In this document: positions 13,007-25,802 of the stretch, one piece after another
Layout of the letters: each line of letters begins with the position of its first letter
How positions within the stretch are numbered: the first letter of the stretch is position 1
NCBI GenBank assembly: GCA_018894105.1
Contig: CM032131.1
Coordinates: forward strand, 8,210,501-8,274,500
From: Jacaranda mimosifolia
Taxonomy: Eukaryota; Streptophyta; Magnoliopsida; Lamiales; Bignoniaceae
Reading direction: 5' to 3'
Length of the DNA: 64,000 bases
Translations under genes and position numbers: made by a program
Notes under the pieces: generated by a model
Told to the model about the DNA's origin: nothing
Databases searched by the model: none
Seen by the model: the letters and a program-made list of their open reading frames with translations, nothing else

Positions 13007-14579
13007 GACATTAAAATAGAATTCTCTTTCTAGTACATTCTAGAAGATGTTCTACTCATCATCTGCACTATCACCATAAACCCTTGTAGGGTCTGGTCGT
13101 CACTGTTTAAAAATTGGATTAGAGCAAATCGAGCAGTCGGAGCGATTGAATTGTCGATCGTCCTATGAATCAGCCCGTTTTTTAGTAAAAATAGGTAGAC
13201 AAAAAAAAAAAAAAAAACCCATCATATTTTATCAAAATTATCTGAACTGGTGGTCGAATCGTTTGAATCCTGAACCGTTCACGGTTTATTAAAACCGGAG
13301 CACTTCGTTTATTTTCTTTTCTCCTTTTTAATTTTTGGTATAATTAATACTTTTTTTTGTCCTAATTATGTGCGAATCTCCAAGATTAAGGTACATCTTA
13401 AAAAGCTGAAAGCCTAAAACACTCAAACAAATCTATAAAATAAAAGCCTCAAATCAATTCTAACATTCTAATTTTAAATCTAGCGAGAAGGTAGAAATTT
13501 TTAGTCCCTTACCTAATCAATGTGCTCTTGGCTATCTCTTCTGAAAAGTTCTAACTTGCGAAATTGAACAATCTAATTTAGACTTTTTATGTTTTATGTT
13601 TGGTAGTTTATTAATTTTTAAATAATATATAAAATATACAATATATATATTACGTAACTATAATATTATTATTCGATTACGATCCGACCAACGATTCAAC
13701 CAGTAAACTGACAATTGGTAAATTTTTTAATTTAATAAATAGTTCGATTTTTTAAATACTGCTGGTGGTACAAAAAAGTGACCTCTCATGAAATTGAGAT
13801 TAATTAATTACTACTTTTTTGAAGAAATTTCTGATAGTGGGAGCAACATAAAAAGAAGACCAGAAACAAAGAATGATGCACTCTTTTGGTTTTTATTTGT
13901 TGGCTTATTATGATGTAAGAATAAGCAATGTATAATATTGTCTTAATTGCCTTTGTCGGGAATATTAGTTACATATTGGAAAATTTTAAAATATGATTTT
14001 GTTCTATCATTTTTCTTAGAAAATGAACTAATGACCAAACCAGCTACGTCAATTGGATTCGGTCAAATCTGGGTTTGGTAGTATATTCTTTGTGGGTGTT
14101 TCCACAAGTACGGTTCATTCTTATTTTCTGTTATTATTATTTTTTTATGTTTTTTTATTTCATATATACCTAATTAAATGCAAACTTCACTTCAATTAGG
14201 TCCATAGTTCCAAAATTTCTACGCGAATCAGGATCGAGAAAAAGAAGTTTTTCTAATCATTGACTTAAGCCCATTATCAAATCGTACTCAACAAAATATT
14301 GAGGTAGTACTTATGGTGTTAATTTTTTGAGTCTTATTACTTTCTTTTAAGTTACATAGTATGTTGATGAGCCATTAATATTTAGTTTTTATGCATTTAT
14401 TATGTTTTTACTGTATTAATCAAATTATATTAGAATAAAAAATCATATTTAAAGAATTTGGGCATTATTACATACGAGACACAAATGCGGGAAAAAAAAA
14501 AAAAAGGATTTAAATGAGCGTGGAAGAGGCACGCAGGATATTTAGACCAACCCTGAAATTTCGGAAAGAAAGAAGATTT

Positions 14580-14610
<31 letters not shown>

Positions 14611-14799
14611 TCTTTTAATTCCTGAGGAAGTGCATATATTATCCAAATCTTATTCCGTAATGCTAGACTATTGTATTAATAAGGTAGATACACAAATTAA
14701 ATGTAAGTAGCGGAGTAAGGTTGGCTGTCTGAGTGAAGAAAAAAAGAAATAATTAAAATCTTAGATATACCCATTAATAATTTTCTAGAGAGGCAGATA

Positions 14800-14831
<32 letters not shown>

Positions 14832-15975
14832 GTACATAACCATGTTTTAATTCCATCAAAAGGAAAAAAGAAGAAGTTAAAGAAAGTTGAAAAATGGGAA
14901 AAAAAAAATAAAATTGAAACCTATATATGTTCAATCATCAGTCACGTATTAATTCAGTGTAAGCCTCCTTATTTTACGAGGATAAAAAGAAAACTTTGAC
15001 AAGCTTGTCTTTTACACTTAATTTATCAAAAATTGTATCCGTCCAAACAGAAACTAAGATATTCACATCTCATCTATCGGGCACATGTTAACTTGCTTTA
15101 TCTATACGTGCTCGGACGGAGAGATTCACTTATTTTTGTTGTTAGCATAAGCATGATGGTTGTCTCTTAACATTGACGATATATATGATGCAGATAGTTC
15201 GATTAAGCATTTAATAAATTTAGATCCGGATCTTGATTCAAAATTTATTTTTATTAGCTTATATATGATTTATTGGGATTGAGTCAAAAATTATATTGTC
15301 CAACTCCCATGTATTTATTATTTTTAAAGGGAAAAATTATAAATTTAAATAAAAATATATGTATAGGATTTGAAAGGAGGAGTTGTAAAATTGTCCAACT
15401 CCCACCTTACTTCATCTTTGTTCATCTCGTATATTGACATTTAATCTGGATTTGACTCAACTAATGTCATTAACTTTGCTGCTATATTGTTTTGTGCGAA
15501 ATGGTAATACTAGCAATCAAAATTATACAGTTTGAAGATTTAAGGTGATAATATTGAGTAAGTAATTATCCAAAATATATAAAATGAAAAACAAAGCAAC
15601 ATTGAGTGATAATGTGCAAAGATTTCTAGGATCTGAATTGCAATATTGTATATTCTATTTTATCTTGAATTTAAGATTAAGAAAATGTGGTTGTCTAAGT
15701 TAAGTTCTTCAAAACCATATACAAATTATTTAAATTTTCAACCACTTAATTGACATGTTTGTTGTTTTCAACAAACTTAAGGTCATTATTATTTGATAAT
15801 AACTAATAATATTTAATTCAAGTGGTAAAATTGAAATTCTAAAATTATAAGATCTCGAGTTCAAATTCAATCAAATGTGTAAATAAAAAAATTTATCTCC
15901 GTAGTGGTTGGTTAATACATTGTTGGTCTCAAATTGTTGGCAGATGCTAATTGTTGGTTGTGACGGGATGGATGC
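13007..15975 (+). repeat. Segmental duplication, copy 1
   Basis: This segment aligns in the same orientation with 30223-41055 once insertions are removed. Shared landmarks include GACATTAAAATAGAATTCTC (13007 and 30223), GTTGGCTTATTATGATGTAA (about 13899 and 30480), TTTAAAGAATTTGGGCATTA (14449 and 31339), the GATAAAAAGAAAACTTT block (about 14981 and 36844), AATGTGCAAAGATTTCTAGG (about 15613 and 37439) and the end near 15958-15975. No coding sequence is evident. Divergence is substantial by eye, so the duplication is old. Copy 1 alone holds a 661-bp hAT MITE. Confidence 0.85.
13101..13761. mobile_element. Non-autonomous hAT-type MITE (661 bp)
   Basis: The ends are CACTGTTTAAAAATTGGATT (left) and, reverse complemented, CAGTATTTAAAAAATCGAAC (right), an imperfect terminal inverted repeat. 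The flanks CTGGTCGT (13093-13100) and CTGGTGGT (13762-13769) form an 8-bp target duplication with one mismatch. The duplicate segment at 30311-30318 has the uninterrupted site TTGGTGGT, which confirms the boundaries. There is no coding capacity. The 8-bp duplication points to hAT. Confidence 0.85.
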
Positions 15976-16148
15976 TCGCAGACAAGAGTTGATAGATTGG
16001 ATACGATATATTAGAATAGGCGAAACGATAATTTTGCTGTCATCACTGTAAATTATTATCCACATATTTTACAACTCGTATTCTTTTATATATGGGAGCC
16101 TGTAAATATATTAATTTTAACAATGGAGAAGTGACATATAAAATAATA

Positions 16149-16850
16149 TGTTAGATATTAATTTTAAATTTTGATTTATTTCTTGAAATTTATTAAATTT
16201 AATTGCAAAAGATAAATAGTTGATTTTAGTTAATACTATAATATTTATTTTATATTCAAATCAAATATTGATAAGTATCAAACATAAAGTGTCTATGTTT
16301 GTGGACCAATCAAATCAAAGATATTTCGTACTATCTCTTGATAGTTGATATTATCTCTTGATACTTGGTATTATGTCTTGTTATTTGATATTTATCTTAT
16401 CAAAGAGATAACTATTAAAGAAGTTCAAGTCAATCTAAAAGTCTCATATCAAGCATCTATATAAAGGGGGTGATGATCAAAACTCATTTAACACACAACA
16501 CAAATTTCAGCAAGCAAGAGGAATTTAATTTGAAAGAGTCCAGCAATTCCCTCAATCAAATTTAAGAAAATTCACGGTGTTCAAGGCATTCTTCATGGAG
16601 TTCATCATATTTTAGCATTTGATTCGAGATTAAGGTGCGACATCCTCGAATTAGCATTATTTTCTTCAAATCAAATTCAAAGAAATCCACGTTGTTAAAG
16701 GTGTTCTTTGCATAGCTCATTAAATTCAATGTCATATTTGGAAGAGAATAATCAGAGGGTTAGATTAAAAATTGAATACACAATTGATAGATTTTAATTT
16801 TATTTTATTTGTACAATTTTTTTTATTTTGTAATTTTAATTTTGCAGACA
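16149..16850 (+). repeat. Possible solo LTR remnant
   Basis: The segment begins TGTTAG and ends GCAGACA. It holds a TATA box with leader (CTATATAAAGGGG, 16458-16470) followed by a plausible transcribed region, the usual plan of a plant LTR. I could not confirm a target duplication or a primer-binding site, so boundaries and class are uncertain. Confidence 0.3.
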
Positions 16851-17003
16851 AAAAAATTTACGCTTATGGATTCCAAAGTTGACCTGCCCGAACTATGGAC
16901 ACGGCTCATACATTAGGTCATTTAGAATATTCATGTGGTGTCATTCAATGCAAAAAAATTAGACATGATAGGTTAATGTCACCATCTTCCTATAGATAAC
17001 TTG

Positions 17004-18273
17004 TGTTAAGTTGCATATTTGTCATTTAATTCGTATAATCTCTTCTTACAGTTAATAATAAAAATGCTTAATTATTGGATTTTAACTTTTATTTTATATT
17101 TTATTAAGAAAATTGAAAATTCGAGTTAAATACAGTTGAAAATTGAGTATTTGGCATGCTTGGAGCAAAAATCGCATTCTCAAGGAGATGAGGAATGGAA
17201 GAAGGAAATAATTCGAGTTCGGGTGTGTCTTGCTTCCCAAAACTCTATGCAAATTTAATTAGGAAGCATTCAACCTCTTTTGGCAATTGCATATTTTTGG
17301 ATTATTTCAACTTCTATTTCTTTAATTAGGAGAATTTAAGTTTTCTCACTCTGGTAGGACTCTTAATTAGTTTTTCAGTTGCATTAGGAGTAGTAGGCTA
17401 TTTATATAAAACTATGAATCTTTCAGTGGAAGCTTTTTCATAACTTTTCATTCAACATATTTTATTGTTTTGCTTTTTTCTCTCAAACATGAGTTGCTAA
17501 ACTCTTGTTCTAGCCTAAGGGATTATCTAAATTTGGGTTGTTTAGTATTTGTATCTAATAATTTGATTCGTATTTCTTATTTCCTAAGTATTTATTTATC
17601 TTCTATTTTAATTATGAATATTCAAGTTTATTGAATTTAGGGCCCAAATTTGATACTTTAAAATATTTATTCTGTGAATTAGAACATTAAATCCATAATT
17701 GTTTAATTGTTCTAATGCTTGTGGAAAATAACAAAGTCATGTGTAGGGATATGCATGATTTATGTTATGTGGATAAATAATAAAGTCGAAATAAACCCAC
17801 TAGTATGTGCTTGTTGGCTAGGGTTAGATCTCTCTAATTTATAATGCTGTTGATAAATTAAATCCTAGAAATGTTTCTTTAGGGTTGTTTATTGGTAAGG
17901 AAAATAACTAATGAGCTTCTCTTAGTTATCGAGATAGTAAGGAGAGATTGGTTATTAGGGCATCTCGAGTAACTATAACCAGTCTATTCAAAAAAAGGGA
18001 AATTTATCTTTGCATCAATGATCATATCTATGAACCAAACTAAGATTTTACCTTGGGCTAGATTTCATTCTCATTGATTTCTTATTTGACTTATTTTACT
18101 TTTAAAATTCTAATTCTTTCGTTTCATAAAAATCCCCTTTCTATTTTATTTTATTAATAAGTTTAAAAGAAATAAAATTTATCAATCCTTGTAGAATATG
18201 ATCCTACTCTCCACTGATTACAAATCATATCTTTAGAGTAGAAATTTATTTTTATTGGATTCGACACCCATCA
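17004..18273 (+). repeat. 5' LTR of gypsy element
   Basis: A 1270-bp LTR with TG...CA ends. It matches 22337-23606 throughout, with scattered substitutions and small indels. A TATA-like stretch (TATTTATATAAAACTA, near 17399-17414) precedes the probable transcription start. Confidence 0.93.
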
Positions 18274-18278
18274 AATTT

Positions 18279-18296
18279 TGGCGACATTGCTGGGGA
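18279..18296 (+). other. Primer-binding site (tRNA-Asp type)
   Basis: The 18 bases TGGCGACATTGCTGGGGA start five bases after the 5' LTR. From memory they match the Athila-type tRNA-Asp site at 15 of 18 positions; two of the three differences are transitions. Confidence 0.75.
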
Positions 18297-18319
18297 TTAA
18301 TGTCAAATTGTTTCTTTTA

Positions 18320-19660
18320 ATGCCCCGATCTTCTTGTAGAGGTAAGCTTCAATACGATCCAGAAATTGAGAAGACTGCTTATAGATTGCAAAAGGACACT
18401 AGAGTGCAAAAAGAAGACAAATCGTCACCTTCGAATCTCGATCTAGATATATCCAGCTTAGTCTGTTCTAGTGATTGGGAACAAGAGAAGACAATGGCTC
18501 ATGAAAGAACCTTAAGAGAGTTAGCTGATCTGGATTTGACTCAACAGCCGCTTTGTGTTGAATATTCAGAGCTAGAAATACCTTTTGTGTTAAAATCTAG
18601 ATTAATCCATCTATTACCCATTTTCCATGATTTAGGTAATGAAGATCCCCACAAGCATTTAAAGGTACTTCATGTAATGTGCTCGACTATGAAACCTCGA
18701 GGAGTGTCTGAAAAGCAAGTAAAGTTGCATGATTTTTCGTTTTCCTTAGCAGATAAAGCTAAAGAATAGTTGTTTTATCTAGCCCCTGGCTCTATCACTA
18801 TATGGACAGAAATGGCAAGATTGTTTCTTGAGAAGTTTTTCCATGCTTCATGCGCGGCTAGTATTAGAAAAGAAATAAACGGGATAAGATAGAGAGGTAC
18901 AAAGAGTCTTCACGAATATTGGGAAAGGTTTAAACAACTTTACGCAAGCTACCCACAATATGGTATTACTGAGCGACTTCTCATTCAGTACTTTTATGAA
19001 GGACTCTTACTGATGGAAATGAGGATGAAGGATGCAGAAAGTCAATAAGCCATAGTGAACAAAACTCCATTAATTTCTATAATGGCTGCCAACTCCCAAT
19101 AATTTTGATACTCTTGGGAGCCTCCTAAGAGGATCAATGAGGTAAGTAATTCATATCTTGAGCATCAGATTTCCACTTTAACTTCTCTTGTTCAACAATT
19201 GATTGTAGGAAATAAGCAACAAATCAATGCTTGTGAGATTTGTACAAATGTTGGTCATCCTACAAATATGTATCCTACGCTCCAAGAGGATTCCTGCGAA
19301 CAAGTCAATGCAGTAGGAGGACTCCCTGGACCACAACAAAGAAAGTACAGTCCCTACTCAAACACCTACAACCTAGGATAGAGGGATCATCCGAATTTTA
19401 GTTATGGAGGGAGATAGTAGAACAACCAATACTTCCAACAAAAATCGCCTCCACCACAGCAACCATCCTCTTCAAATACAGATATCTTTCCAAGAGATTG
19501 TTAAATTGCTTGCAACTAACACTCAGCAATTTCAACAGGAAACGTGAGCAAGTATTCAAAATCTTGATAACCAAATAAGTCAATTACCCACCTCAATAAG
19601 TAAGATGGAATCTAAAGGAAAGCTGCCCTCTTAGACAGTTGTCAATCCCAAGCAAAACAT
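18320..19660 (+). pseudogene. gag polyprotein remnant of gypsy element
   Basis: The first in-frame ATG at 18320 starts a frame open to a TAG at 18767-18769; the same frame continues after it with recognisable Athila-type gag sequence (KSLHEYWERFKQLYASY near 18900-18950, LLIQYFYEGLL near 18980-19010). Further in-frame stops occur near 18891 and 19046. The first stop stands where family members have tryptophan, as expected from a G-to-A change. A degraded Cys/His region follows near 19220-19260. Gag would form the virus-like particle; this copy cannot make it whole. Confidence 0.8.
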
Positions 19661-19664
19661 TAAT

Positions 19665-20474
19665 GTGATTACTTTAAGGAATGGTAAAGAGCTGAAGGAA
19701 CCCAACGGTGAGGTGACAAGCTCATTGGTTGTACACCCTCACTTTCCTAAAAGGTTTGCCAAATTCAAAAGGCATGAAGAGGAAAAGGAGATTCTTGAAA
19801 CTTTTTGCAAAGTCGAGGTAAATATTCCATTACTTGATGCAATCAAGCAAATTACTTGGTATGCTAAATTTCTCAAGAAATTGTGCACAAACAAAAGAAA
19901 ATTCATGGAAAATGAAAGAATAAGTGTGGGGGAAAATGTCTTTGCAGTGATACAAAGGAAATTTCCCCCAGATGCAAAGACCCAGGTATGTTTACTATCC
20001 CTTGCAAAATTGGCAATGTTGGAATTGAAAAGGGCATGTGTGATCTTGGTGCTTCAATTAATATCATGCCATTTTTCGTCTACTCTTCCTTGAATGTTGG
20101 TCCTTTGGAAGAAACATGAGTAATTATTTAACTTGCTAATAGGTATGTTGTATACCCCGAGGGAGTCCTATAGGATGTGTTAGTATAAGTTAACGAATTG
20201 ATTTTTTTCTACTGATTTTTATGTACTTAACATGTCTGAAGATAACTTTCATAATTCATCACAAATACTGTTGGGAAGACTTTTTCTTAGAACCTCTAGG
20301 ACGAAAATTGATGTGCATGATGGTACACTTACTATGGAGTTTGATAGTGATGTAATTAAATTCAATATCTATGATGCTATGAAATATCCTAGTGATAAGT
20401 CTTGTGTTTTTGTTGTGGATACTTTGACTCACGAAACATTTGATTTGAATGATGATGATAATTTTGTGATGTGA
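19665..20474 (+). pseudogene. Aspartic protease region of gypsy element, broken
   Basis: Open pieces at 19665-20093 and 20232-20474 carry gag-pol junction sequence. The retropepsin-like core DLGAS (20042-20056) lies in a different frame from the preceding piece, so a frameshift near 19985 is implied. Downstream, LLGRLFLRTSRTKIDVHDG (from about 20271) is the usual block after the plant gypsy protease core. Coding stops at 20474 and nothing of reverse transcriptase follows. Confidence 0.75.
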
Positions 20475-22336
20475 GAAATAGCTACGTCTAGCCAAAGACG
20501 TTAAAGAGAGGTGCTTTTGGGAAGCAACCCAAACTTTCAATTTTTTGTTCATTTTTCTTAAAAAAAAAAAAACTATATTTTTTTTTTATGCAGGAGACAT
20601 CTTAAATTAGCATGTGGACACAATTACTTCAAACAAAAAAGCTCTTCAAACTACATATGCACACGCCTTGCTCAAGGATATCTTTTGGAATTAGTTAACA
20701 GAAAAGCTCTTCAATCTACCTGTGCCCATGCTTTGTTTCGTCACCTCTTCTGCCATCTATTTCATATTTAATATTATATTTCTTTATCTATTTTATTATT
20801 TTTTATTATAATTTTTATTATTATTAATATTAGTATTATTATGTATTAATATTACCATTATATATATTTATTTATTATTTTTATTACTATTTAAAAAAAA
20901 CAAGGGAGTCAAAACCCTATATTCTTCACTTTCATCTCCAACACACCATCTCTCCCGCTGCAACATCACCTGCCACCTCCATCTCCAAGTACCAGCCACC
21001 ATCTCTCCCCGCTGCCAACACCCTGCACTTGCCATCTATCCCTACCACCTCCAAACACCATCTCACCAACCACCATATCGAACACCACCACCGCCGTCAA
21101 CCGCTACTGTAAATTAAATCCAATATTCACACTTCTAGTTCTACCCAGTCCTTGAAGCCATGTAGGCCTTGTCTCCTCAAGGGAGTCCCTCTTCCTATTT
21201 TTTTACGTTTTTACATTCTTATTTTGAAACATTGAGGCCAATGTTTGGCTTAAGTATGGGGGAGGAAAATTTAGATTCATGATTTAATTTTACTCAAAAA
21301 ATGAATGAAATGGCTTTTTATTCTTCTTATTTGCTTCCAAAATGTACTTTAGTTCTTGATTTGTTAACTTTTTTTGTAGACATTTTGCTTCTTTTCGATG
21401 CCTATCCTTGAGGTAACACGTAAATAAATGGGTTAAATTAAGACACATTGTAAGAATGGCATGAATAGTTGAGCCCTTATATATTGCACTTTGGCTTATA
21501 GCCCTACTGATTGATTTGGATGAAAGTTGTATGAGGGAATCAATACATATCACCCTTAATAATTGTCATGCATAATGGTTTAACTTTTCTAGAATTTGCC
21601 TTGATAAGCATATTTGGGTTGAATTGTCGAGTTGAATGTACTAAAACAATGAAGGTGACTATGTTTGACCATTTAACCCCTTTCAAAAAGAAAAAAAAAA
21701 GTACTGGCTTGATTACTCCACTGATCACTAAAATAAAGTAATTATGAGTAGGGATAATAGTCATATAGGTTTGTGATCAGCTTAGTAACTAGGTGAATTT
21801 ATCTAGGTATGTTTATATTTGTGTAAAAAGGTTGAATGACATTCTAGACAAATTGTGGTCAGCCGTGTAACTGGGTACATTCATCACCAATGTTGGTATT
21901 CGCGTAAAAAGGCTAGGTCACGCTAAATCTAGTGCCAAAAAAAAAGGAGATCAAATAAGGTTTTTCCTTTCATCCTTTATGTTTTTTTTACATTTGACTT
22001 ACTATTCCTCCCTGAATATGTGATATCGTTGCATGTTTTTTATAGTTATCTTTCTATATCTTGACTAGAAATGACCTTAATGAAGAAGTGTTGAGTCCCT
22101 TTTACATTTTGAATTCGAAGAGACTATCAGGGTGACAGGTTATTTGTGTGACTTATGAAGGTTCTTTTTATGAAGTGCATGTTCCTACTTGTATCTTGAT
22201 TCAACCCTCTAAAATCTAATAATTTGAACTATATTGGGGACAAACTGAGAAATAGGTAGAAGGAATTCTGAGAAAGGTTGATAAATTGGAGCTATTGTAT
22301 GCTTGAGGACAAGCATTGTCTAAGTGTGAGGGAATT
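20475..22336 (+). other. 3' non-coding interior of gypsy element
   Basis: Starts with the conserved post-pol motif at about 20497-20530 (GACGTTAAAGAGAGGTGCTT, then TTGGGAAGCAACCC). A C-rich block (CCACCATCTC-type, 20935-21110) and AT-rich sequence follow. The polypurine tract is GTGTGAGGGAATT (22324-22336), immediately before the 3' LTR. Confidence 0.7.
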
Positions 22337-23606
22337 TGTTAAGTTGCATATTTATTATTTAATTCGTATAATTTTCCCTTATAGTTAATAGTAAAAATGC
22401 TTAATTGTTGGATTTTAACTTTCATTTTATATTTTCTAAGCAAATTGAATATTCAAGCTAAATGCAGTTGAAAATCGAGTATTTGACATGCTTGGAGTAA
22501 AAATCGCATTCTCGAGGAGATGAGGAATGGAAGAAGGAAACAATTCAAGTGCGAACGTGTCTTGCTTCCCAAAACTCTATGCAAATTAATTAGGAAGCAT
22601 TCAACATCTTTTGGCAATTGTATATTTTTGGAATATTTCAATTTCTATTTCTTTAATTAGGAGAATTTAAGTTTTCCTATTCTGGTAGGACTCTTAATTA
22701 GTTTCTCAGTTGCATTAGGAGTAGTAAGCTATTTATATGAAACTAAGAATCTATTATAGGGAGCTTTCTCATAACTTTTCATTCAACATATTTTATTTTT
22801 ATGTGTTTTGCTCTCAAACATGAGTTGCTAAACTCTTGTTTTAGCCTAAGGAATTATCGAAGTTTGGGTTTTTTAGTATTTGTGAGATCTAAATAATTTG
22901 ATTTGTATTTCTTATTTCCTGAGTATTTATTTATCTTTTGTTTTCATTACAAGTATTCAAGTTTATTGAATTTAGGGCCCAAATTTGATAGTTTAGAATA
23001 TTTGTTTTGTCAATTAGAACATTAAATCCGTAATTATTTAATTGTTCTAATATTTGTGGCAAATAATATAGTTATGTGTAGGGATATGCATGATTTATGT
23101 TATATGGATAAATAATCTAGTCTAAATAAACTCTAGTTGTGTGTGCTTGGCTAGGGTTGGGTTTCTTTAGTTTATAATGTTGTTGATAAATTAAATCATA
23201 GGAGCATTTCTTTAGGGTTGTTTATTGGCAAGGAAAATAACTAACGAGCTTCTTTTAGTTATTGAGATAGTAAGGAGATATTGGTTATTATGGCGTCCCA
23301 AGTAATTATAACCAATCTATTTAAGAAAATGGGAATTTATTTTTGCATCAATGATCAAATCTGTAAACTAAAATGAGATTTTACCTTAGGCTAGATTTTA
23401 TTCTTATTGGTTTCTTATTTGATTTATTTTACTTTTAAAATTCTAATTCTTTCATTTCAAAAAAATCCCCCTTCTTTTCTATTTTATTAATGAGTTTGAA
23501 AGAAATAAAATTTACCAATCTATGTGGAATACAACCCTATTCACCACTTATTGCAAATTATATATTTAGAATAGAAATTTATTTTTATTGGATTCGACAC
23601 CCATCA
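22337..23606 (+). repeat. 3' LTR of gypsy element
   Basis: Same length as the 5' LTR (1270 bp), ending GACACCCATCA and followed by the ACTTG target duplication at 23607-23611. Confidence 0.93.
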
Positions 23607-23611
23607 ACTTG

Positions 23612-24896
23612 ACAATAATATGACAAATGCGTGCATTATATTATTTCATAATTTTTAAATAATAATCTAGTGGACTCTTTGTCCCACGAAGGACGACTTA
23701 TTGATAGTTCTATATCAATATTTGATTTTTTTCCCCCATTGATTGGGACTCAATTGAAAATTTTTAAGAAATATTTAACATTTTAGAATTTAATCAAATT
23801 ATTTCAATAAAAATCAATTAATGGAGTATATATGAAATTGTTTGATATGTATAAACTTTAAGTCTGATACTAATCGACGAAGTATTATTCAAGTGTAAAA
23901 ATTGATATCAAAATGTCTATAAATATCCAATATAGATATGTGTTTTGCATATAATTATCATTCAAATCGGGTAATTTTCAATAAGTATTTAATAGTAATA
24001 TAGGTGTACATAAAACTGGAAACATGTTTTTCTTGTGGATCACATATTGGCTTACAACGAGCTTATCAGACAAGGCTTAGTTAGCCAATTGAAAAGAGTG
24101 ATTCATCTAAAATTGGAAAAAATATTAAAATTAAAAATTTCTTAAGAAAATTTGTGTAACCTTGCACTAACTCCATCGGTCTCCAAATTATAGCAATTTT
24201 GTAATTTTTCTTTTTCTTTCTTTTTTACTTAAGAGTGATAGCACAACATAAAAAAAATCTTGGGTTCAAGTCCTATTAGTGGCGACAATAATAATTTATT
24301 TTGTTAATATTTGATATTTAGGTAAAAGAAATATTATACATTATTTATACTCAATACATTCAAAATTTAGATATAATATATATATAGTGTGTGTATGTGT
24401 GTGTGTGTGTGTGTGTGTGAATGTGCTATTTCCTTGGAAAAAAATGTAGTCCAAATCATGATATCATGAATAAAACAACGAGAAAACGTGTCAAATGCAG
24501 ACTGAATAGCTCATGGTGCCAAAAGTATTCCGAAATATTTTTGAAAATATTTTGAAAAGGTTCCATTGCAGAAATAAAAAGGTGTGAATGAGTTAGTTGC
24601 AAAATTTAACGAATTGTTGAAATTTTAATTTTAAAAAAAATGTTTAGTTTACTTTTTCTTAAGTAAAAATAAAGAATATGTTTTGGAATGAGATGTTGGC
24701 TTTTGAGAAATAAAGTTTATATTTAAGAATATGATAAAAAGTTAGAGGTAAAATTTGAAAATAAGGTAAAAAATTTAGTAATTTATGCAACATCATTTTG
24801 GCAAGGGGCAATATTGGTTCGAAAAATAAAAATAAAAAAATGAAAAATAAAAGGAGAAAGCTTAACTGTGCAGTGGATTTGTAATTAAACTTTTAT
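23612..24896. other. Intergenic, AT-rich, with GT microsatellite
   Basis: No coding sequence recognised. A (GT)n microsatellite lies at about 24388-24419. Several A- and T-rich low-complexity runs are present. Confidence 0.5.
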
Positions 24897-25329
24897 GGAT
24901 GCATTTGATATAGGAGATTAATAATCACACTTAATTTTGACCTGCTAAGGTATGGAGTTATTTGAATAGACTAATATACCTGTTTGAAATGAGAGATTGT
25001 GGTTCAAATTATAAAAATCATAATTTTGTATTCCTATTTGATTTGACAAATTGTGAAAGATTATATTGATAAATTCCATTATTGCCCACAAAATGAGGGG
25101 TAAGGCAGTAATTTAGTGTGTCAATAAGAGGGACAAGTCTATCCACTTATGTTTTAATTGACCTGGCAAGATGGCCCAACCATGTAATGATAATTAGCAT
25201 TAATAGCATGAACGGTGAGGGCTCTGAGCCAATCTCAGCTCGACCATCACCATAATCTCTTATATAAAACAAGCTATTAATAGAAATTGAAAGGACTAAT
25301 CATCATAATCTCCTATATCAAACGCAGCC
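24897..25329. mobile_element. Tourist/PIF-Harbinger-like MITE (433 bp)
   Basis: The termini are inverted repeats: GGATGCATTTGATATAGGAG at the left and, reverse complemented, GGCTGCGTTTGATATAGGAG at the right. They differ at only three positions over about 24 bases. The interior is non-coding. The GGCTGCGTTTG terminus resembles plant Tourist-like MITEs. I could not assign a clean target duplication, so the superfamily is an inference. Confidence 0.7.
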
Positions 25330-25802
25330 TAAAAGATGTGCTTTTTTTCTTCTGCAAAGTTGGGTCTTTAAAAGTGAAAATATTCGAGTAAGAAAATATA
25401 TATCACCCAAAAAAAAAAATATTTTTTAAGAAAATTCTCTAAAATACATCAACAAAAATATAAAAAAAAAAATAAATATCAAGTTGAATTATCTAAGCTT
25501 ACTAATGCATAGCAATAGTTCTTGCGCGAGGAAATTACATTATTGAAAAGCAAAAGTAACATTAAAATCAATATTTTTTACGTGCAAACCGTGCATCTTT
25601 TTTTTTTTTTTTTTTTTCATTTTTTCCCAACAAAAAAAAGAGGTTACAGAAATACAATCATTAATAAGAACAAAAAGCACATTGCAGTACCTTATATAGT
25701 GAAAATGTTGGTGAAAAGCTGAACTTGAAGCATCATGCATGCATGAGGCTTCTTCGGAAGTAGAAAAATATGATTAATCTCCGTTAATTGTGGATTCTGT
25801 TA

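Larger units (their letters stand above)
17004..23606 (+). mobile_element. Ty3/gypsy LTR retrotransposon, Athila-like, lacking RT and integrase (6603 bp)
   Basis: LTRs at 17004-18273 and 22337-23606, each 1270 bp, begin TGTTAAGTTGC and end GACACCCATCA. The element is flanked by an identical 5-bp target duplication, ACTTG, at 16999-17003 and 23607-23611. Internally there is a tRNA-Asp-type primer-binding site, gag, and a protease region. The sequence then goes directly to a conserved 3' motif (GACGTTAAAGAGAGGTGCTT, from 20497) that normally lies after pol. No reverse transcriptase, RNase H or integrase is present, so mobility would have depended on proteins supplied by other elements. By eye the LTRs differ at roughly one base in ten over the first 300 bp, so the insertion is not recent. 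Confidence 0.93.
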
